From contig JAJYIT010000010.1 in NCBI GenBank assembly GCA_021789975.1, positions 1 through 64,000 on the forward strand: DNA of 64,000 bases. The letters are read 5' to 3'. The position numbers were made by a program, and so were the translations under genes. A model generated the notes under the pieces. The model was not told where the DNA came from. It did not search any database and saw nothing but the letters and a program-made list of their open reading frames with translations. Of the stretch, positions 36,416-49,414 are shown in pieces; position 1 is the first letter of the stretch; each line of letters starts with the position of its first letter. This DNA is from Bacteroidota bacterium. GTDB lineage: Bacteria; Bacteroidota; Ignavibacteria; Kryptoniales; JAKASW01.

Positions 36416-36543
36416 TTAACCTCCCGAAAGAATTCCAATTGTTTGCTCAATAAAAAATAGAGAAGAGTACCCCCGGTGCAAGATGGAGACATCACGCTAT
36501 CGACCGCGAGACCGGGAGATGAGTCGTTCCTAAGCGGAACCGC

Positions 36544-36875
36544 TCAGACCGCGTCCTCCGCCGAAGCATGGATCTTGAAGACCTTATCGAGCTGCGTTAT
36601 CCTGAAAAGGTTGCGGACGTCTTCATTCGGCACGACCAGGTGGACTTCGCCTTTGAGTTCCCGTACCATCCTCTCGGCCACGAGAAGCGCACTAAGCCCC
36701 GACGAGTCACACGACTTCACATTGCTCATGTCGATGACGAGTTTCTTGGCGGGCGGCTTGCAAACAATCAGGAACTCTGCTTTCAATTGAGGTGAAACCT
36801 GGGTGTCAAGCCGTTCCAGGTTCAGCCTGATGACCGTGTGCCCCTTGTGAACTTCAGTATCAATCAGTCTCTTTT

Positions 36876-36879
<4 letters not shown>
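36544..36879 (-). CDS. STAS-domain anti-anti-sigma factor-like protein
   Basis: A 111-residue single STAS domain. The regulatory segment LVIDMSNVKSCDSSGLSALL contains Asp-Ser-Ser-Gly; Ser59 fits the phosphorylation site of SpoIIAA/RsbV. Such proteins are switched by an anti-sigma kinase and a PP2C phosphatase; neither gene is nearby. It overlaps the upstream GT9-like gene by 4 bases, so it is made together with ligA and the RodZ-like gene. Confidence 0.88.
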
Positions 36880-40503
<3,624 letters not shown>

Positions 40504-41119
40504 AGGAAGCAGGCTCTAATGTGAATTTGTCGCTGACGCGGTGTTTTCATTTTGAATCTAACTAAATGAGGTAACTATAACAACGGATTGACGAAAATTG
40601 AAGGGCAGATCTCCGCAAATGCCGGTCTCATATTTTTCCGCGTCCGGTCCGTTCGATAGAATCGCCCGTATTTAGTCGATCGTCGGACCCCGAAAGGAAA
40701 CTGACGATCAGACCCACCGAAGTCTGTCGAACTGACGAGGTCGAGGGATGTGCCCGAACCAACCGATGGACAGTTTGCTTGCCTCGTGAGATAGATTCCG
40801 ACAGAAGAGCCCGGAAGTGACCCGGTTGGGCTTCGGGAATAGCTAAAGGTCTTACTGGTCGAAGAAATGCAGCAGTCCATCGTGGTCAATGGAATTGGAT
40901 CGCCACTTCGATATTCCAGGCGAGTGAACCGATACACACATTTGGAAAGAGACCTGGCTTTTGTCAGCTCGGTAAATCCGACCAGTTCCTTGTAAACTCT
41001 CTCTTCTTTCCGAGAATTGGTTCACAGAGTGACGAATGAGTCCGCCACGGGCGGCTATCCCATGCAGTTGGCTCCCTACACCCATGGAACCTCACAATTC
41101 AGACATTTTCTTGGTACAC

Positions 41120-41148
41120 TTGACACTTAACCGACACTTTTCCATATT
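41120..41148 (+). promoter_or_regulatory. lexA promoter
   Basis: TTGACA (41120-41125), 17 bases, CATATT (41143-41148). Transcription would start near 41155, inside the inverted repeat 41151-41166, with a leader of about 30 bases to the ATG at 41184. The ribosome site AAGGAAAAGAG precedes the ATG. Confidence 0.55.
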
Positions 41149-41150
41149 TA

Positions 41151-41166
41151 GTAGACATATTTCTAC
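41151..41166. promoter_or_regulatory. Candidate LexA operator GTAGA-N6-TCTAC
   Basis: A perfect inverted repeat GTAGA, six bases, TCTAC overlaps the expected lexA start of transcription. LexA normally represses its own gene through such a palindrome. The motif differs from the Escherichia, Bacillus and alphaproteobacterial boxes. One copy only, so this is a hypothesis. Confidence 0.4.
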
Positions 41167-41183
41167 CTACAAAGGAAAAGAGA

Positions 41184-41813
41184 ATGGAAGAGCTAACTGA
41201 ACGCCAGAAGAAAGTGCTGACTTTCATGAAGGGCCATTTCGACAAACACGGTTATCCACCTACTATTCGGGAAATAGGGAACCATCTCGGAACAAAATGG
41301 AGTCATGGAATCGAAAGGCATATTGATGCTCTCGAAAGGAAGGGGTATCTGATGAAAACAAAGGAGAAGAGCCGCGGGATCAAGCTTGCCCACAGCAAAG
41401 GAGGGACTGATGTCCCCATCGTTGGGAGGATTACTGCAGGCAAACCGGTTCTAGCCGTCGAGAACATCGAGGATCGGGTCGTGCTTGATTCGTCGATTGT
41501 TAAAGGAGATAGTGATTTCCTTTTGATGGTCGACGGGCTTAGCATGAGGGATGCGGGAATACTTGATGGTGATCTCGTGCTCGTGAGGCAGCAGTCTACT
41601 GCTGAACCTGGAGATATCGTAGCTGCATTGCTCAACGACGAAGAGGCAACCATCAAGAGATTCCACCGTATGGGAGACGAGGTAATCCTCCGGCCTGAAA
41701 ATCCCGAGTATGAACCGATCCATTGTGATCCCGAGTCTGTGAAGATCATAGGAAAAGTCGTGGCGGTTCTGAGATTGCTCGATACGCAGTTGACAGTCAA
41801 AAAATTGAGATAG
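41184..41813 (+). CDS. lexA: LexA repressor
   Basis: A 209-residue SOS repressor/autoprotease. The winged-HTH occupies about 1-65 (LTERQKKVLTFMKGHFDKHG ... SHGIERHIDALERKGYL). Self-cleavage would occur at Ala85-Gly86 (GRITAGKP). The Ser-Lys dyad is Ser120 (VDGLSMRDAGILDGD) and Lys158 (EEATIKRF), 38 residues apart, as expected. The usual GDSM before the catalytic Ser is GLSM here. The downstream dinB (50 bases) suggests a lexA-dinB SOS unit. Confidence 0.95.
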   Translation: MEELTERQKKVLTFMKGHFDKHGYPPTIREIGNHLGTKWSHGIERHIDALERKGYLMKTKEKSRGIKLAHSKGGTDVPIVGRITAGKPVLAVENIEDRVVLDSSIVKGDSDFLLMVDGLSMRDAGILDGDLVLVRQQSTAEPGDIVAALLNDEEATIKRFHRMGDEVILRPENPEYEPIHCDPESVKIIGKVVAVLRLLDTQLTVKKLR

Positions 41814-41862
41814 CAGATGGCTCATAGCTGGTAGCTCATAGCACACATGTCCACCATAAGCA

Positions 41863-43197
41863 ATGAGCCATGAACTAACTGCCGTGGATCGCGACAACTA
41901 TCCGACAATATTTCATATCGACATCGACGCGTTCTTCGCGTCTGTAGAGGAATCGCTTTGTCCGGCGCTTAGAGGGCGTGCTGTAGTCGTCGGCGGACTT
42001 CCGGGCGATCGTGGAGTAGTCGCGTGTCCCAACTATGAAGCGCGAAGGCTGGGTGTAAAGACGGCAATGTCGCTTGCCGAGGCTTTCAGACTTGCGCCTA
42101 AAGCCGCATTTGTCAGAGGCAGTTACAAGTCATACCGTGAATATTCCCGGAAGTTCATCGAGATATTGCGGGACTTTTCTCCTTCCGTGCAGCCTGTTAG
42201 CCTGGACGAGGCGTTCCTTGATGCGAACGGCTGCCTACATTTCTGGAATTATGATGTGGCTTCGATGGCGAGAGCAATCAAGGAGAGAGTTCACAGAGAG
42301 CTTGGGATAACTGTTTCAATAGGCGTCGCATCGAACAAGACATGCGCCAAGGTAGCATCGGACCATTCAAAAAAAATGTCAGCAAGTACGAACGGAAGTG
42401 CGGTACTTCCTCCGGACGGATTGCTTGTTGTCGAGCCGGGAAGTGAGAGAAAGTTTCTCGCACCTTTCCCGGTCTCAGCTCTCCCCGGAATCGGAAAGCG
42501 CACGGCGGCCGTGCTCATCTCGATGGGAATAGAGCATCTTGGCACACTCGCAGCTACCGACACTAATGTTCTGAAGAGACTATTCGGGATAACCGGGATT
42601 TACTTGCACAGTGCGGCGAACGGGTTCGGCTCGGCTTCCCTTGACGAACACGAAGATGAGACTAAGTCTATTTCGAGAAGCACAACCTTCGGTCAGGATT
42701 CGAGCGAGCCGGGGTTTATGGGTGCTGCCTTCTTCCTGCTATCAGAAAAGATCGGACGGGAATTGAGGAAGAAAAGATTAGCAGCAATCACGATCTCTGT
42801 AAAGATGAGATACTCAGACGGTGCCCCGCTGCTGGGATTTAAGTATGGGCCGGGCAACTCCGCTCGGCGTTTCGTGACTTACCAGAAAAGTTTCACACTC
42901 GAATCGCCGACCAACTCGGAGTTTGTCATCGCCGGCACCGCGATCGCCCTTTTCAAAGAACTCTGGCTTCATGGCACGAAAGTTCGCTACATCGGTGTCG
43001 CGGTAACCAACATCTGTCGCGAAAAGGTCCAGACAAACCTCTTCGATCACGGGCAGGAAAGGAGACTCGACCTTCTCAGGAGCATCGATGGAATTAGGAA
43101 CAGGTTCGGCGAAGATTCGGTTTATTTCGGTATAGTTGAAGAAGTCGGCAGCGGTATCCAGGAAGGACATGGGGGGTTCGGGCCGGAAATGCTGTAA
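41863..43197 (+). CDS. dinB: DNA polymerase IV (Y family)
   Basis: A 444-residue error-prone translesion polymerase. Catalytic Asp residues lie in FHIDIDAFFASVEE (Asp20, 22) and VSLDEAFLD (about 112-120); HhH parts are ALPGIGKRTAAVLISMGI and the little-finger domain follows residue 240. The C-terminal tail (about 405-444) includes QTNLFD, resembling a beta-clamp peptide. The usual steric-gate Phe (DAFFASVE) is present. It lies just after lexA and is probably SOS-regulated; a GCTCATAGC direct repeat lies in the intergenic spacer. Confidence 0.95.
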   Translation: MSHELTAVDRDNYPTIFHIDIDAFFASVEESLCPALRGRAVVVGGLPGDRGVVACPNYEARRLGVKTAMSLAEAFRLAPKAAFVRGSYKSYREYSRKFIEILRDFSPSVQPVSLDEAFLDANGCLHFWNYDVASMARAIKERVHRELGITVSIGVASNKTCAKVASDHSKKMSASTNGSAVLPPDGLLVVEPGSERKFLAPFPVSALPGIGKRTAAVLISMGIEHLGTLAATDTNVLKRLFGITGIYLHSAANGFGSASLDEHEDETKSISRSTTFGQDSSEPGFMGAAFFLLSEKIGRELRKKRLAAITISVKMRYSDGAPLLGFKYGPGNSARRFVTYQKSFTLESPTNSEFVIAGTAIALFKELWLHGTKVRYIGVAVTNICREKVQTNLFDHGQERRLDLLRSIDGIRNRFGEDSVYFGIVEEVGSGIQEGHGGFGPEML

Positions 43198-43266
43198 CAC
43201 TTGTAAGTAGCGGTTATGATCATAATGCTCTTGATTGATTTGCCCTAATTGGGAATATTCAGATAG

Positions 43267-44157
43267 ATGAGTCCCAGCAATCGAATACTCCATTATTCCA
43301 TAATTCCATTATTCCTGTCCTCCACGCTCGCCTTGACTTCGTTCGCTCCTCTCCCCTCGCTGGTCTACCAGTTCAGCTTCGGACATTTCAAGAGTCCACG
43401 AGGCATCAGCGCCGACCCTTATGGAAACCTGTATGTGGCAGATACAGGCAGTAACCTGGTCATGAGGTTCAATTCCTCAGGCGATTCGACCGGCGAAGTT
43501 GGAGGACAGGGATCGGGCGACTTCCAGTTCGACATGCCATACGATGTCTGCGCCTCAAACGGAGTTGAGATCTTTGTGGCGGACTACAACAACGACAGGA
43601 TCGAGCGCTTCGACCGTACTCTAGCGAACGTTGCAACTCTGGCCGGCGACCAGTCCAATGACGACTCGAAGAACTTCGGCTTCCCGTCGGGAGTGGCGGT
43701 CTCAAGGCTTGGCAACCTTTTCATCTGTGACGACGAAAATGATAGAATTGTCGAAGTCAACACTTTCTCCACCGTCGAACGGACTTTCGGCGGATTCGGA
43801 GACGGGCAGGGCGCTCTCAGTATGCCCCGCCAGGTGGAAATCGGCCCGGACGACGGAGTCTACGTTTCGGACAAAGGAAGAATTGCAGTGTACGACAACT
43901 TCGGCAATTACGTCAGGTCGATTGGTGTCGGTGTGCTCCATGATCCTACAGGGATCGGGATCGGGAACGATATGATCGGCGTATGCGATCAGGACACACT
44001 TTACTTTTTCAAATTGGACGGCACCTTAATCGCGAAGTTTTCCGGCAGCGACATCCTCGGCACCACAGTGAATAGATTCAACGACGTGTCGATACGGGGC
44101 GATATGGTTTATATCCTGACGGATGAGAACGTGGTGGTGGCGAAATCAAACTTTTGA
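43267..44157 (+). CDS. Exported NHL-repeat beta-propeller protein
   Basis: A 296-residue protein with an N-terminal hydrophobic signal (about 10-30, YSIIPLFLSSTLALTSFAP) and NHL-type blades: FKSPRGISADPYGNLYVADT, FDMPYDVCASNGVEIFVADY, FGFPSGVAVSRLGNLFICDD and LSMPRQVEIGPDDGVYVSD. These propellers bind ligands or proteins; no catalytic residues are evident. Its end overlaps the 3' end of the convergent dehydrogenase gene by 12 bases. Confidence 0.8.
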   Translation: MSPSNRILHYSIIPLFLSSTLALTSFAPLPSLVYQFSFGHFKSPRGISADPYGNLYVADTGSNLVMRFNSSGDSTGEVGGQGSGDFQFDMPYDVCASNGVEIFVADYNNDRIERFDRTLANVATLAGDQSNDDSKNFGFPSGVAVSRLGNLFICDDENDRIVEVNTFSTVERTFGGFGDGQGALSMPRQVEIGPDDGVYVSDKGRIAVYDNFGNYVRSIGVGVLHDPTGIGIGNDMIGVCDQDTLYFFKLDGTLIAKFSGSDILGTTVNRFNDVSIRGDMVYILTDENVVVAKSNF

Positions 44158-45129
44158 TTTTTCAAGCAGTTCCGGATTGAGAATCCCCGGTGGGCGCTCT
44201 CCCTTCAGCACGGCAATTGCGTTCATCGCTACCATCTCGGACATTTTCGCACGTGTCTCGAAAGTTGCACTCCCCAAATGAGGCACGAGTACCACGTTGT
44301 CAAGTTTCATGAACTCCGGATTGATCTTCGGCTCATTCACGAAGACATCTAGTCCGGCACCGGCGATCTTTTTCCTCTTCAGAGCTGAAATCAAGGCGAT
44401 TTCGTCAACCACTTCTCCACGGGCAGTGTTTATGAGTATTGCAGCCGGTTTCATCAGCGCCAGCTCCTTCCGGCCGATGAGGCCAAATGTCTGATCATTC
44501 AATGCCACATTCACGCTGACGAAGTCACATGCGGCGAGAAGCTTTTCCAACGAGACGAGGCTTCCACCAATCGAGTCGATCTCGGTTTTATGTCCACGTG
44601 AATGATAGAGCACCTTCATTCCAAAGCCTATCGAACGCCGCGCAACCGCAGTACCAATTCTGCCGGCGCCCACTATCCCAATCGTCTTGCCCGACACTTC
44701 TTGTCCCAGCATATAAGTCGGAGTCCATCCGCGGAACTTTCCCGCGCGCACCAGCCTGTCTCCCTCCGCAATCCTCCGCGCAGTGGCAAGCATCAGCCCG
44801 ATTGTCATATCTGCGGTAGCATCCGTGAGCACACCCGGAGTGTTGGTAACTACAATGCCTTTCTTTGTCGCGGCAGACACATCGACGTTGTTGAAACCAA
44901 CAGCGAAATTGGAAATGACCCGAACAGTCTGAAGGTCATCCAGTGTTTCACTGTCAAACTTGTTTGCCATCATTGCCACTACGCCGAAGGCTCCATCCAG
45001 TCTTTTCGTGAGTCGATCCTGAGACAGGTCTTTGTCGGATTTATTGAGATCCACGGTGAAATATCTTTTGAGAAGCTCGATGCCGTTTTCGGGGATGCGG
45101 CGGGTAACAACTATTTTAGGACGAGTCAT
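44146..45129 (-). CDS. D-2-hydroxyacid dehydrogenase (GyaR/GhrB-like)
   Basis: A 327-residue NAD(P)-dependent enzyme with the Rossmann motif GKTIGIVGAGRIGTAVARRS, the catalytic Arg in LINTARGEVVDE, Glu near AGAGLDVFVNEPKINPEF and His in LVPHLGSATFETRAKM. It reduces glyoxylate or hydroxypyruvate and oxidises D-glycerate or glycolate, depending on the member. It follows metG by 28 bases and may be the last gene of that operon. Confidence 0.93.
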   Translation of the reverse strand: MTRPKIVVTRRIPENGIELLKRYFTVDLNKSDKDLSQDRLTKRLDGAFGVVAMMANKFDSETLDDLQTVRVISNFAVGFNNVDVSAATKKGIVVTNTPGVLTDATADMTIGLMLATARRIAEGDRLVRAGKFRGWTPTYMLGQEVSGKTIGIVGAGRIGTAVARRSIGFGMKVLYHSRGHKTEIDSIGGSLVSLEKLLAACDFVSVNVALNDQTFGLIGRKELALMKPAAILINTARGEVVDEIALISALKRKKIAGAGLDVFVNEPKINPEFMKLDNVVLVPHLGSATFETRAKMSEMVAMNAIAVLKGERPPGILNPELLEKSKV

Positions 45130-45157
45130 GAGGTACTAGTTTAGCGAGAGCTGCAAT

Positions 45158-47260
45158 CTATCTTACTATGCTTCCGCTGTCGATACCCGAGAAGGTTGTC
45201 AGAAGCGAAAGCTTTCCATCCTCGGACGATGCGGCGAGTAGCATCCCGTTCGATTCGAGACCCATGAGCTTTGCAGGAGCAAGATTTGCTACGACAATGA
45301 CGTCCTTGCCCACAAGACTCTCGGGTGCATAGTGCTTGGAAATGCCTGCGATGATCTGTCTCGTCTCGCTGCCTATTTGCACTTCGATCCGCAGGAGTTT
45401 CTCGGATTTCGCGACCTTCTCGCAGTCAATTATCTTCGCGACCCGAAGGTCTATCTTGCGGAAATCATCTATTGAAACGGTCGGCTTTAGGGGCGCAGTT
45501 GTCGGGGCGACGGCTTTCTCCTGCGTTTCTTCTCCACTCGCTGTATTCCTAATTTGCTCTTCGATTGTCGAATCCTCTATCTTGCTGAAAAGTATTTTTA
45601 ACTGACCGATCTGCTTTCCGGATTCGACAGCGGGTTTCGGAATCGTATCCCATCCGGCATCCGCTGCACTTCCCTCCAGCGCCAGCATTTCCCAGATATC
45701 TTCCGCCGCAAAGGGAATGACGGGAGAAAGCAGAACAGCCAGCGCTCTCGTCAACTGAACGCAGATATTTATGGTGGTGGCACACTGATCCGGATTCTCC
45801 CTGCGGGTTCTCCACGGCTCGGAGTCGTTGAAATATTTATTTGCAGCCCTGGCAAGCGACATCGCTTCTACAACCCCATCGCGGAACTTGAACTCGTCAA
45901 ATAATGCCCCGACCTTCGCCGGAATATCTTTCATCTGCCCGAGTGCCCAGCGGTCCAACTCTTCAGTCGTTTTGGTCGGCGGGACCTTACCATCATAGTA
46001 TCTCTGCACAAATTGAAGAGTGCGGTTCACGAAATTTCCAAGCGTGTCTGCGAGCTCGTTATTGACGCGAGCCTGAAAATCCTTCCAATAAAAATCCGAG
46101 TCTCTTGACTCCGGGAGGTTGAGCGCAAGCGCGTATCGAAGGGTATCCGGCGGGAAGACTCCGATAAAATCCTTAAGGTCAATTCCCCATCCGCGACTCT
46201 TCGAGAATTTCTTGCCCTCGAAATTCAGGAACTCATTTGCGGGAACTGTGTCGGGAAGTACATACCGTGATTTTCCACCCTTGTTCCATCCCATTAGTAT
46301 CGCCGGAAATATCAGCGTGTGAAAGACGATGTTGTCCTTTCCGATAAATGCGATATAGCGCGTCGTGTCATCCTGCCAATATCTTTTCCAGAGATCCTTA
46401 TCTTGTCTCTTCAGGCCAAGCTCTTTTGTAGAGGAAATGTAGCCTAGCACCGCCTCGAACCAGACGTAGATGACCTTGTTCTCATATCCCTGAAGTGGAA
46501 CAGGAATCCCCCAGTGGAGATCTCGCGTAATTGCCCGGTCTTCAAGACCCTCCTTCAGCCAGCTGTCGATATATCCCCTGACGTTCTCCTTCCACTCCTT
46601 TGAATTAACGTACTCTTCAAGCTCCTTCTGGAATTTTCCGAGGGGAAAGTACCAGTGTTTAGTCTCACGGACTACCGGAGTTGTTCCACATAGTTTGCAC
46701 TTCGGGTTTATCAGCTGCGTCTGTTCGAGCCAGGTGCCGCACTTCTCGCATTGGTCGCCGCGGGCTTCTGGATTTCCGCAGACAGGGCATGTCCCTTCAA
46801 CGTACCTGTCGGCTAGAAACATCCTGTCGTTCTCACAGTAAAGCTGTTTCTCGCTTTTTTCAACTAGGACATTCTGCCGATATAATTCAAGGAAAAACTC
46901 CTGGCCGGTCTGATGGTGAACCGGAAGCGTCGTCCTTGAATAATTGTCGAACGTCATTCCGAACTTCTCGAAGCTCTCCTTGTTCATTGCATGGTACCGG
47001 TCGACTATTTGTTGAGGAGAAAGTCCTTCCTTTTCGGCCGTGATCGTCACAGCAACACCATGCTCGTCGGAACCGCAAATAAAGATCACATCATCCCTCT
47101 TGAGCCGCATGTACCTGACGTATATGTCCGCGGGAAGATAAGCGCCGGCAAGGTGCCCCAGGTGTATCGGTCCGTTCGCGTACGGCAGCGCGGCAGTAAC
47201 AAGTGTTCGTGAAAACTTCTGACTTCCGGAAGGCCCTTTGGACAATTTGTTCACCATCAA
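45158..47260 (-). CDS. metG: Methionyl-tRNA synthetase
   Basis: A 700-residue class I enzyme. The HIGH motif is seen in YANGPIHLGHLAG, the zinc knuckle in CPVCGNPEARGDQCEKCGTW and CKLCG, and the KMSKS motif as KFSKSRGWG. The C-terminal tRNA-binding (Csaa/Arc1p-like) domain is fused (about 590-700: DFRKIDLRVAKIIDCEKVAK ... GKDVIVVANLAPAKLMGLES), as in dimeric bacterial MetG. Its start overlaps the yaaT-like gene by 4 bases. Confidence 0.97.
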   Translation of the reverse strand: MMVNKLSKGPSGSQKFSRTLVTAALPYANGPIHLGHLAGAYLPADIYVRYMRLKRDDVIFICGSDEHGVAVTITAEKEGLSPQQIVDRYHAMNKESFEKFGMTFDNYSRTTLPVHHQTGQEFFLELYRQNVLVEKSEKQLYCENDRMFLADRYVEGTCPVCGNPEARGDQCEKCGTWLEQTQLINPKCKLCGTTPVVRETKHWYFPLGKFQKELEEYVNSKEWKENVRGYIDSWLKEGLEDRAITRDLHWGIPVPLQGYENKVIYVWFEAVLGYISSTKELGLKRQDKDLWKRYWQDDTTRYIAFIGKDNIVFHTLIFPAILMGWNKGGKSRYVLPDTVPANEFLNFEGKKFSKSRGWGIDLKDFIGVFPPDTLRYALALNLPESRDSDFYWKDFQARVNNELADTLGNFVNRTLQFVQRYYDGKVPPTKTTEELDRWALGQMKDIPAKVGALFDEFKFRDGVVEAMSLARAANKYFNDSEPWRTRRENPDQCATTINICVQLTRALAVLLSPVIPFAAEDIWEMLALEGSAADAGWDTIPKPAVESGKQIGQLKILFSKIEDSTIEEQIRNTASGEETQEKAVAPTTAPLKPTVSIDDFRKIDLRVAKIIDCEKVAKSEKLLRIEVQIGSETRQIIAGISKHYAPESLVGKDVIVVANLAPAKLMGLESNGMLLAASSEDGKLSLLTTFSGIDSGSIVR

Positions 47261-48294
47261 TGATTTGGACTAGAGAAGGATTTCATCTCTTTCAAACTGA
47301 ATGTATCGAGTGTGCTTGTGCCAGGATAGCGAAGAAAAACCTGGTCCCTCAAAATGTCGACTTTTTCAATGTAACCTTCGCCTTTTTTCGTGACGACTTT
47401 TGAATTCAATGGGGGAAAGTCCTCAAGGTCATCCAGATACTGTTGTGCTTCGAACAGGATACAGCATTTCAACCTGCCGCAAGTTCCGGCGAGGCGGGAA
47501 GGATTAAGGGAGAGATTCTGGAATCTTGCGTGGTCAAGAGTAACGCGTTTTATTTGAGTCATCCATGTGGAGCAGCACACTTTCATACCACACACTCCTA
47601 CGCCCCCTACTTTCTTAGCTTCGTCCCGTGCTCCGATCTGCCTCAGCTCAATTCTGGTCTTGTAAACGCTTGCAAGGTCACGGACGAGGGATCTGAAATC
47701 CACCCTCGAATCGGCAGTAAAGAAGAAAGTGATGCGAGACCTATCATGTTGATACTCCACACCGACCAGCTTCATCTCGAGGTTGTGCTTCGCAGATTTC
47801 TCCCTGAAAAGCGCGATCGCATTTGTTTCTATCTCTCGGTTTTCTTCATGCTTCTTCAGTTCTTCCTGGGTAGCTGTGCGCAACGCTTTCCTCATGGGCT
47901 GCCCCACGAGTCCGCGTGATCTACGTTTGCTCTTTGCCATTTCCCCGGTCACCGTGACCCTTCCCAGATCCACGCCGCGCTCTGCTTCCACTATCACTCT
48001 CGTCCCTTTAGGAAGAGGGCTCCCGGATACATTGACGAAGAAACCGCTCCGCCCGGCCTTGAAGCTTACCTCCACAATGTCTAATTCTGCTTCTATGTTA
48101 TCGAGATTTGCTCCAAGGGCACGAGACCCCGCCGAGCATTCTGAGCATCCGCCGCAAGGTCCCAAATATTCCGTCGAAGACTGTTCCTCGATCTCGTCAA
48201 CGGAAAGTTCAAAATCTCTATCTTCAAGTCCTTCCAACCCTTCTCCCGGGCCGGAGGAAAAATCGCTGAAATCCTCAGTCACGCTGAGCCTCAC
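47257..48294 (-). CDS. PSP1-domain protein (YaaT-like)
   Basis: A 345-residue protein of the PSP1/YaaT family: GVEYQHDRSRITFFFTADSR, RTRIELRQIGARDEAKKVGG, GVCGMKVCCSTW and AGTCGRLKCC are the family core with conserved Cys residues. YaaT acts in B. subtilis with YlbF/YmcA in RNase Y regulation and DNA replication control. The start is a GTG at 48294; a second GTG at 48282 has GAGG eight bases upstream and may be the real one. It is coupled with holB upstream and metG downstream, the usual order. Confidence 0.88.
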   Translation of the reverse strand: MRLSVTEDFSDFSSGPGEGLEGLEDRDFELSVDEIEEQSSTEYLGPCGGCSECSAGSRALGANLDNIEAELDIVEVSFKAGRSGFFVNVSGSPLPKGTRVIVEAERGVDLGRVTVTGEMAKSKRRSRGLVGQPMRKALRTATQEELKKHEENREIETNAIALFREKSAKHNLEMKLVGVEYQHDRSRITFFFTADSRVDFRSLVRDLASVYKTRIELRQIGARDEAKKVGGVGVCGMKVCCSTWMTQIKRVTLDHARFQNLSLNPSRLAGTCGRLKCCILFEAQQYLDDLEDFPPLNSKVVTKKGEGYIEKVDILRDQVFLRYPGTSTLDTFSLKEMKSFSSPNH

Positions 48295-49414
48295 TTTTCT
48301 TGTTCAGCAACTCACTCAGGTTCAACAACAAATTTACGAAAAGGAGGCCTAAGTTCACATTCGCGTTGAGTTGGGACAAAGCCAAGTCAACTGCTCCTGA
48401 CGCCTGGATAACCCTATCGCCGCGGAAATTCCGCTCCATTTTCTCCAGAATCTCCGATTTGTCACGATTGATAAGGCTCGCCGGAGATCCGCTGTGAATT
48501 ACCGCGACATCCCTGAGCCATATCTGGATCATCTTCAAGAGTGTTTCGACTCTCTCCGGATCTTTCGTTTCCAAAAGCCTCGACGAACGGGAAGCGATCT
48601 GCGAATAGTTGTTGACGGCAATCTCCCGCAGAATGTCGAGTGCTTCATCCCGAAGTTCCAGGGTATCGGTCTCGCTCAATTCCACTGCTTTGACGTAGGA
48701 ACCTCCGGCAAGCCTCGCTTTCAATGAAGCGTCTGCCGATTCCAATTTGTACTTTGACATCAACGCATTCGCAATTTCATTTTCCCCCAGGAGATCAAAG
48801 CGCAGAGATTGGCAACGTGATACTATTGTCGGGAGCAGCGCGCTCCGTCGGCTCGTGGTAAGTATGAATACAGTACCTTCCGCCGGTTCTTCCAGCACTT
48901 TCAGGATGGCGTTGGATGCTTCGGTGCCCGCTTCTTCGGCATGCATAATTATGATCACTCTACGGCCACACTGGTAAAGGGAGAGCGAGTCCTCTCGTAT
49001 CACTTCGCGTATGCTGCTTATCTTGATCACCTGAGCCCTGGGAATCGAGATCCTGTGATAGGGATCGCGTGCTTTCCGTTGGATCTCATCTCTCACTTTC
49101 TTAATCGTCTTCTCGTCAAGCCTGCTGAGAGGGCCGTCATCTTTCGATTCATTCTCTCCGCGGGGGAGCGCAAACACTAGACGAATATTAGGATGCTGAA
49201 GCGCTGAGGCTTGAACGCAAGAGGGACAGACCTCGCAAGCATCCGGGCGACCACTTTCACAATTGAGAACCTTTGCAAGTTCAATAGCAGTCGCATCCTT
49301 ACCAACACCATCCGGCCCTTCGAATAGGAAAGCGCCGGGGATTCTTCCCGATTCAATTGCATGAACCAGCAAACCTTTTACGCGCCTCTGACCAATAATA
49401 CTCTGCCAACTCAT
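48275..49414 (-). CDS. holB: DNA polymerase III delta-prime subunit
   Basis: About 379 residues, starting MSWQSIIGQRRVKGLLVHAI at 49414 where TAATG overlaps the previous stop codon. AAA+ clamp-loader features: Walker A GPDGVGKDA, a zinc finger (CEVCPSCVQ), the IIIMHAEEAGTEASNAILKV Walker B and SRC (IVSRCQSLRFD) motifs. The altered Walker A fits delta-prime, which does not hydrolyse ATP. A long helical insertion with KTIKKVRDEIQRKARDPYH lies near 100. It is one gene downstream of the BamA-like gene. Confidence 0.9.
   Translation of the reverse strand: MSWQSIIGQRRVKGLLVHAIESGRIPGAFLFEGPDGVGKDATAIELAKVLNCESGRPDACEVCPSCVQASALQHPNIRLVFALPRGENESKDDGPLSRLDEKTIKKVRDEIQRKARDPYHRISIPRAQVIKISSIREVIREDSLSLYQCGRRVIIIMHAEEAGTEASNAILKVLEEPAEGTVFILTTSRRSALLPTIVSRCQSLRFDLLGENEIANALMSKYKLESADASLKARLAGGSYVKAVELSETDTLELRDEALDILREIAVNNYSQIASRSSRLLETKDPERVETLLKMIQIWLRDVAVIHSGSPASLINRDKSEILEKMERNFRGDRVIQASGAVDLALSQLNANVNLGLLFVNLLLNLSELLNKKSEAQRD

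Larger units (their letters stand above)
40504..41183. other. 680-base non-coding interval upstream of lexA
   Basis: No credible gene on either strand; only short overlapping frames. The right end holds the lexA promoter and a perfect inverted repeat. The middle (about 40790-40830) has a GC-rich imperfect hairpin (GAAGAGCCC ... GGGCTTC) of unknown role. Confidence 0.5.
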
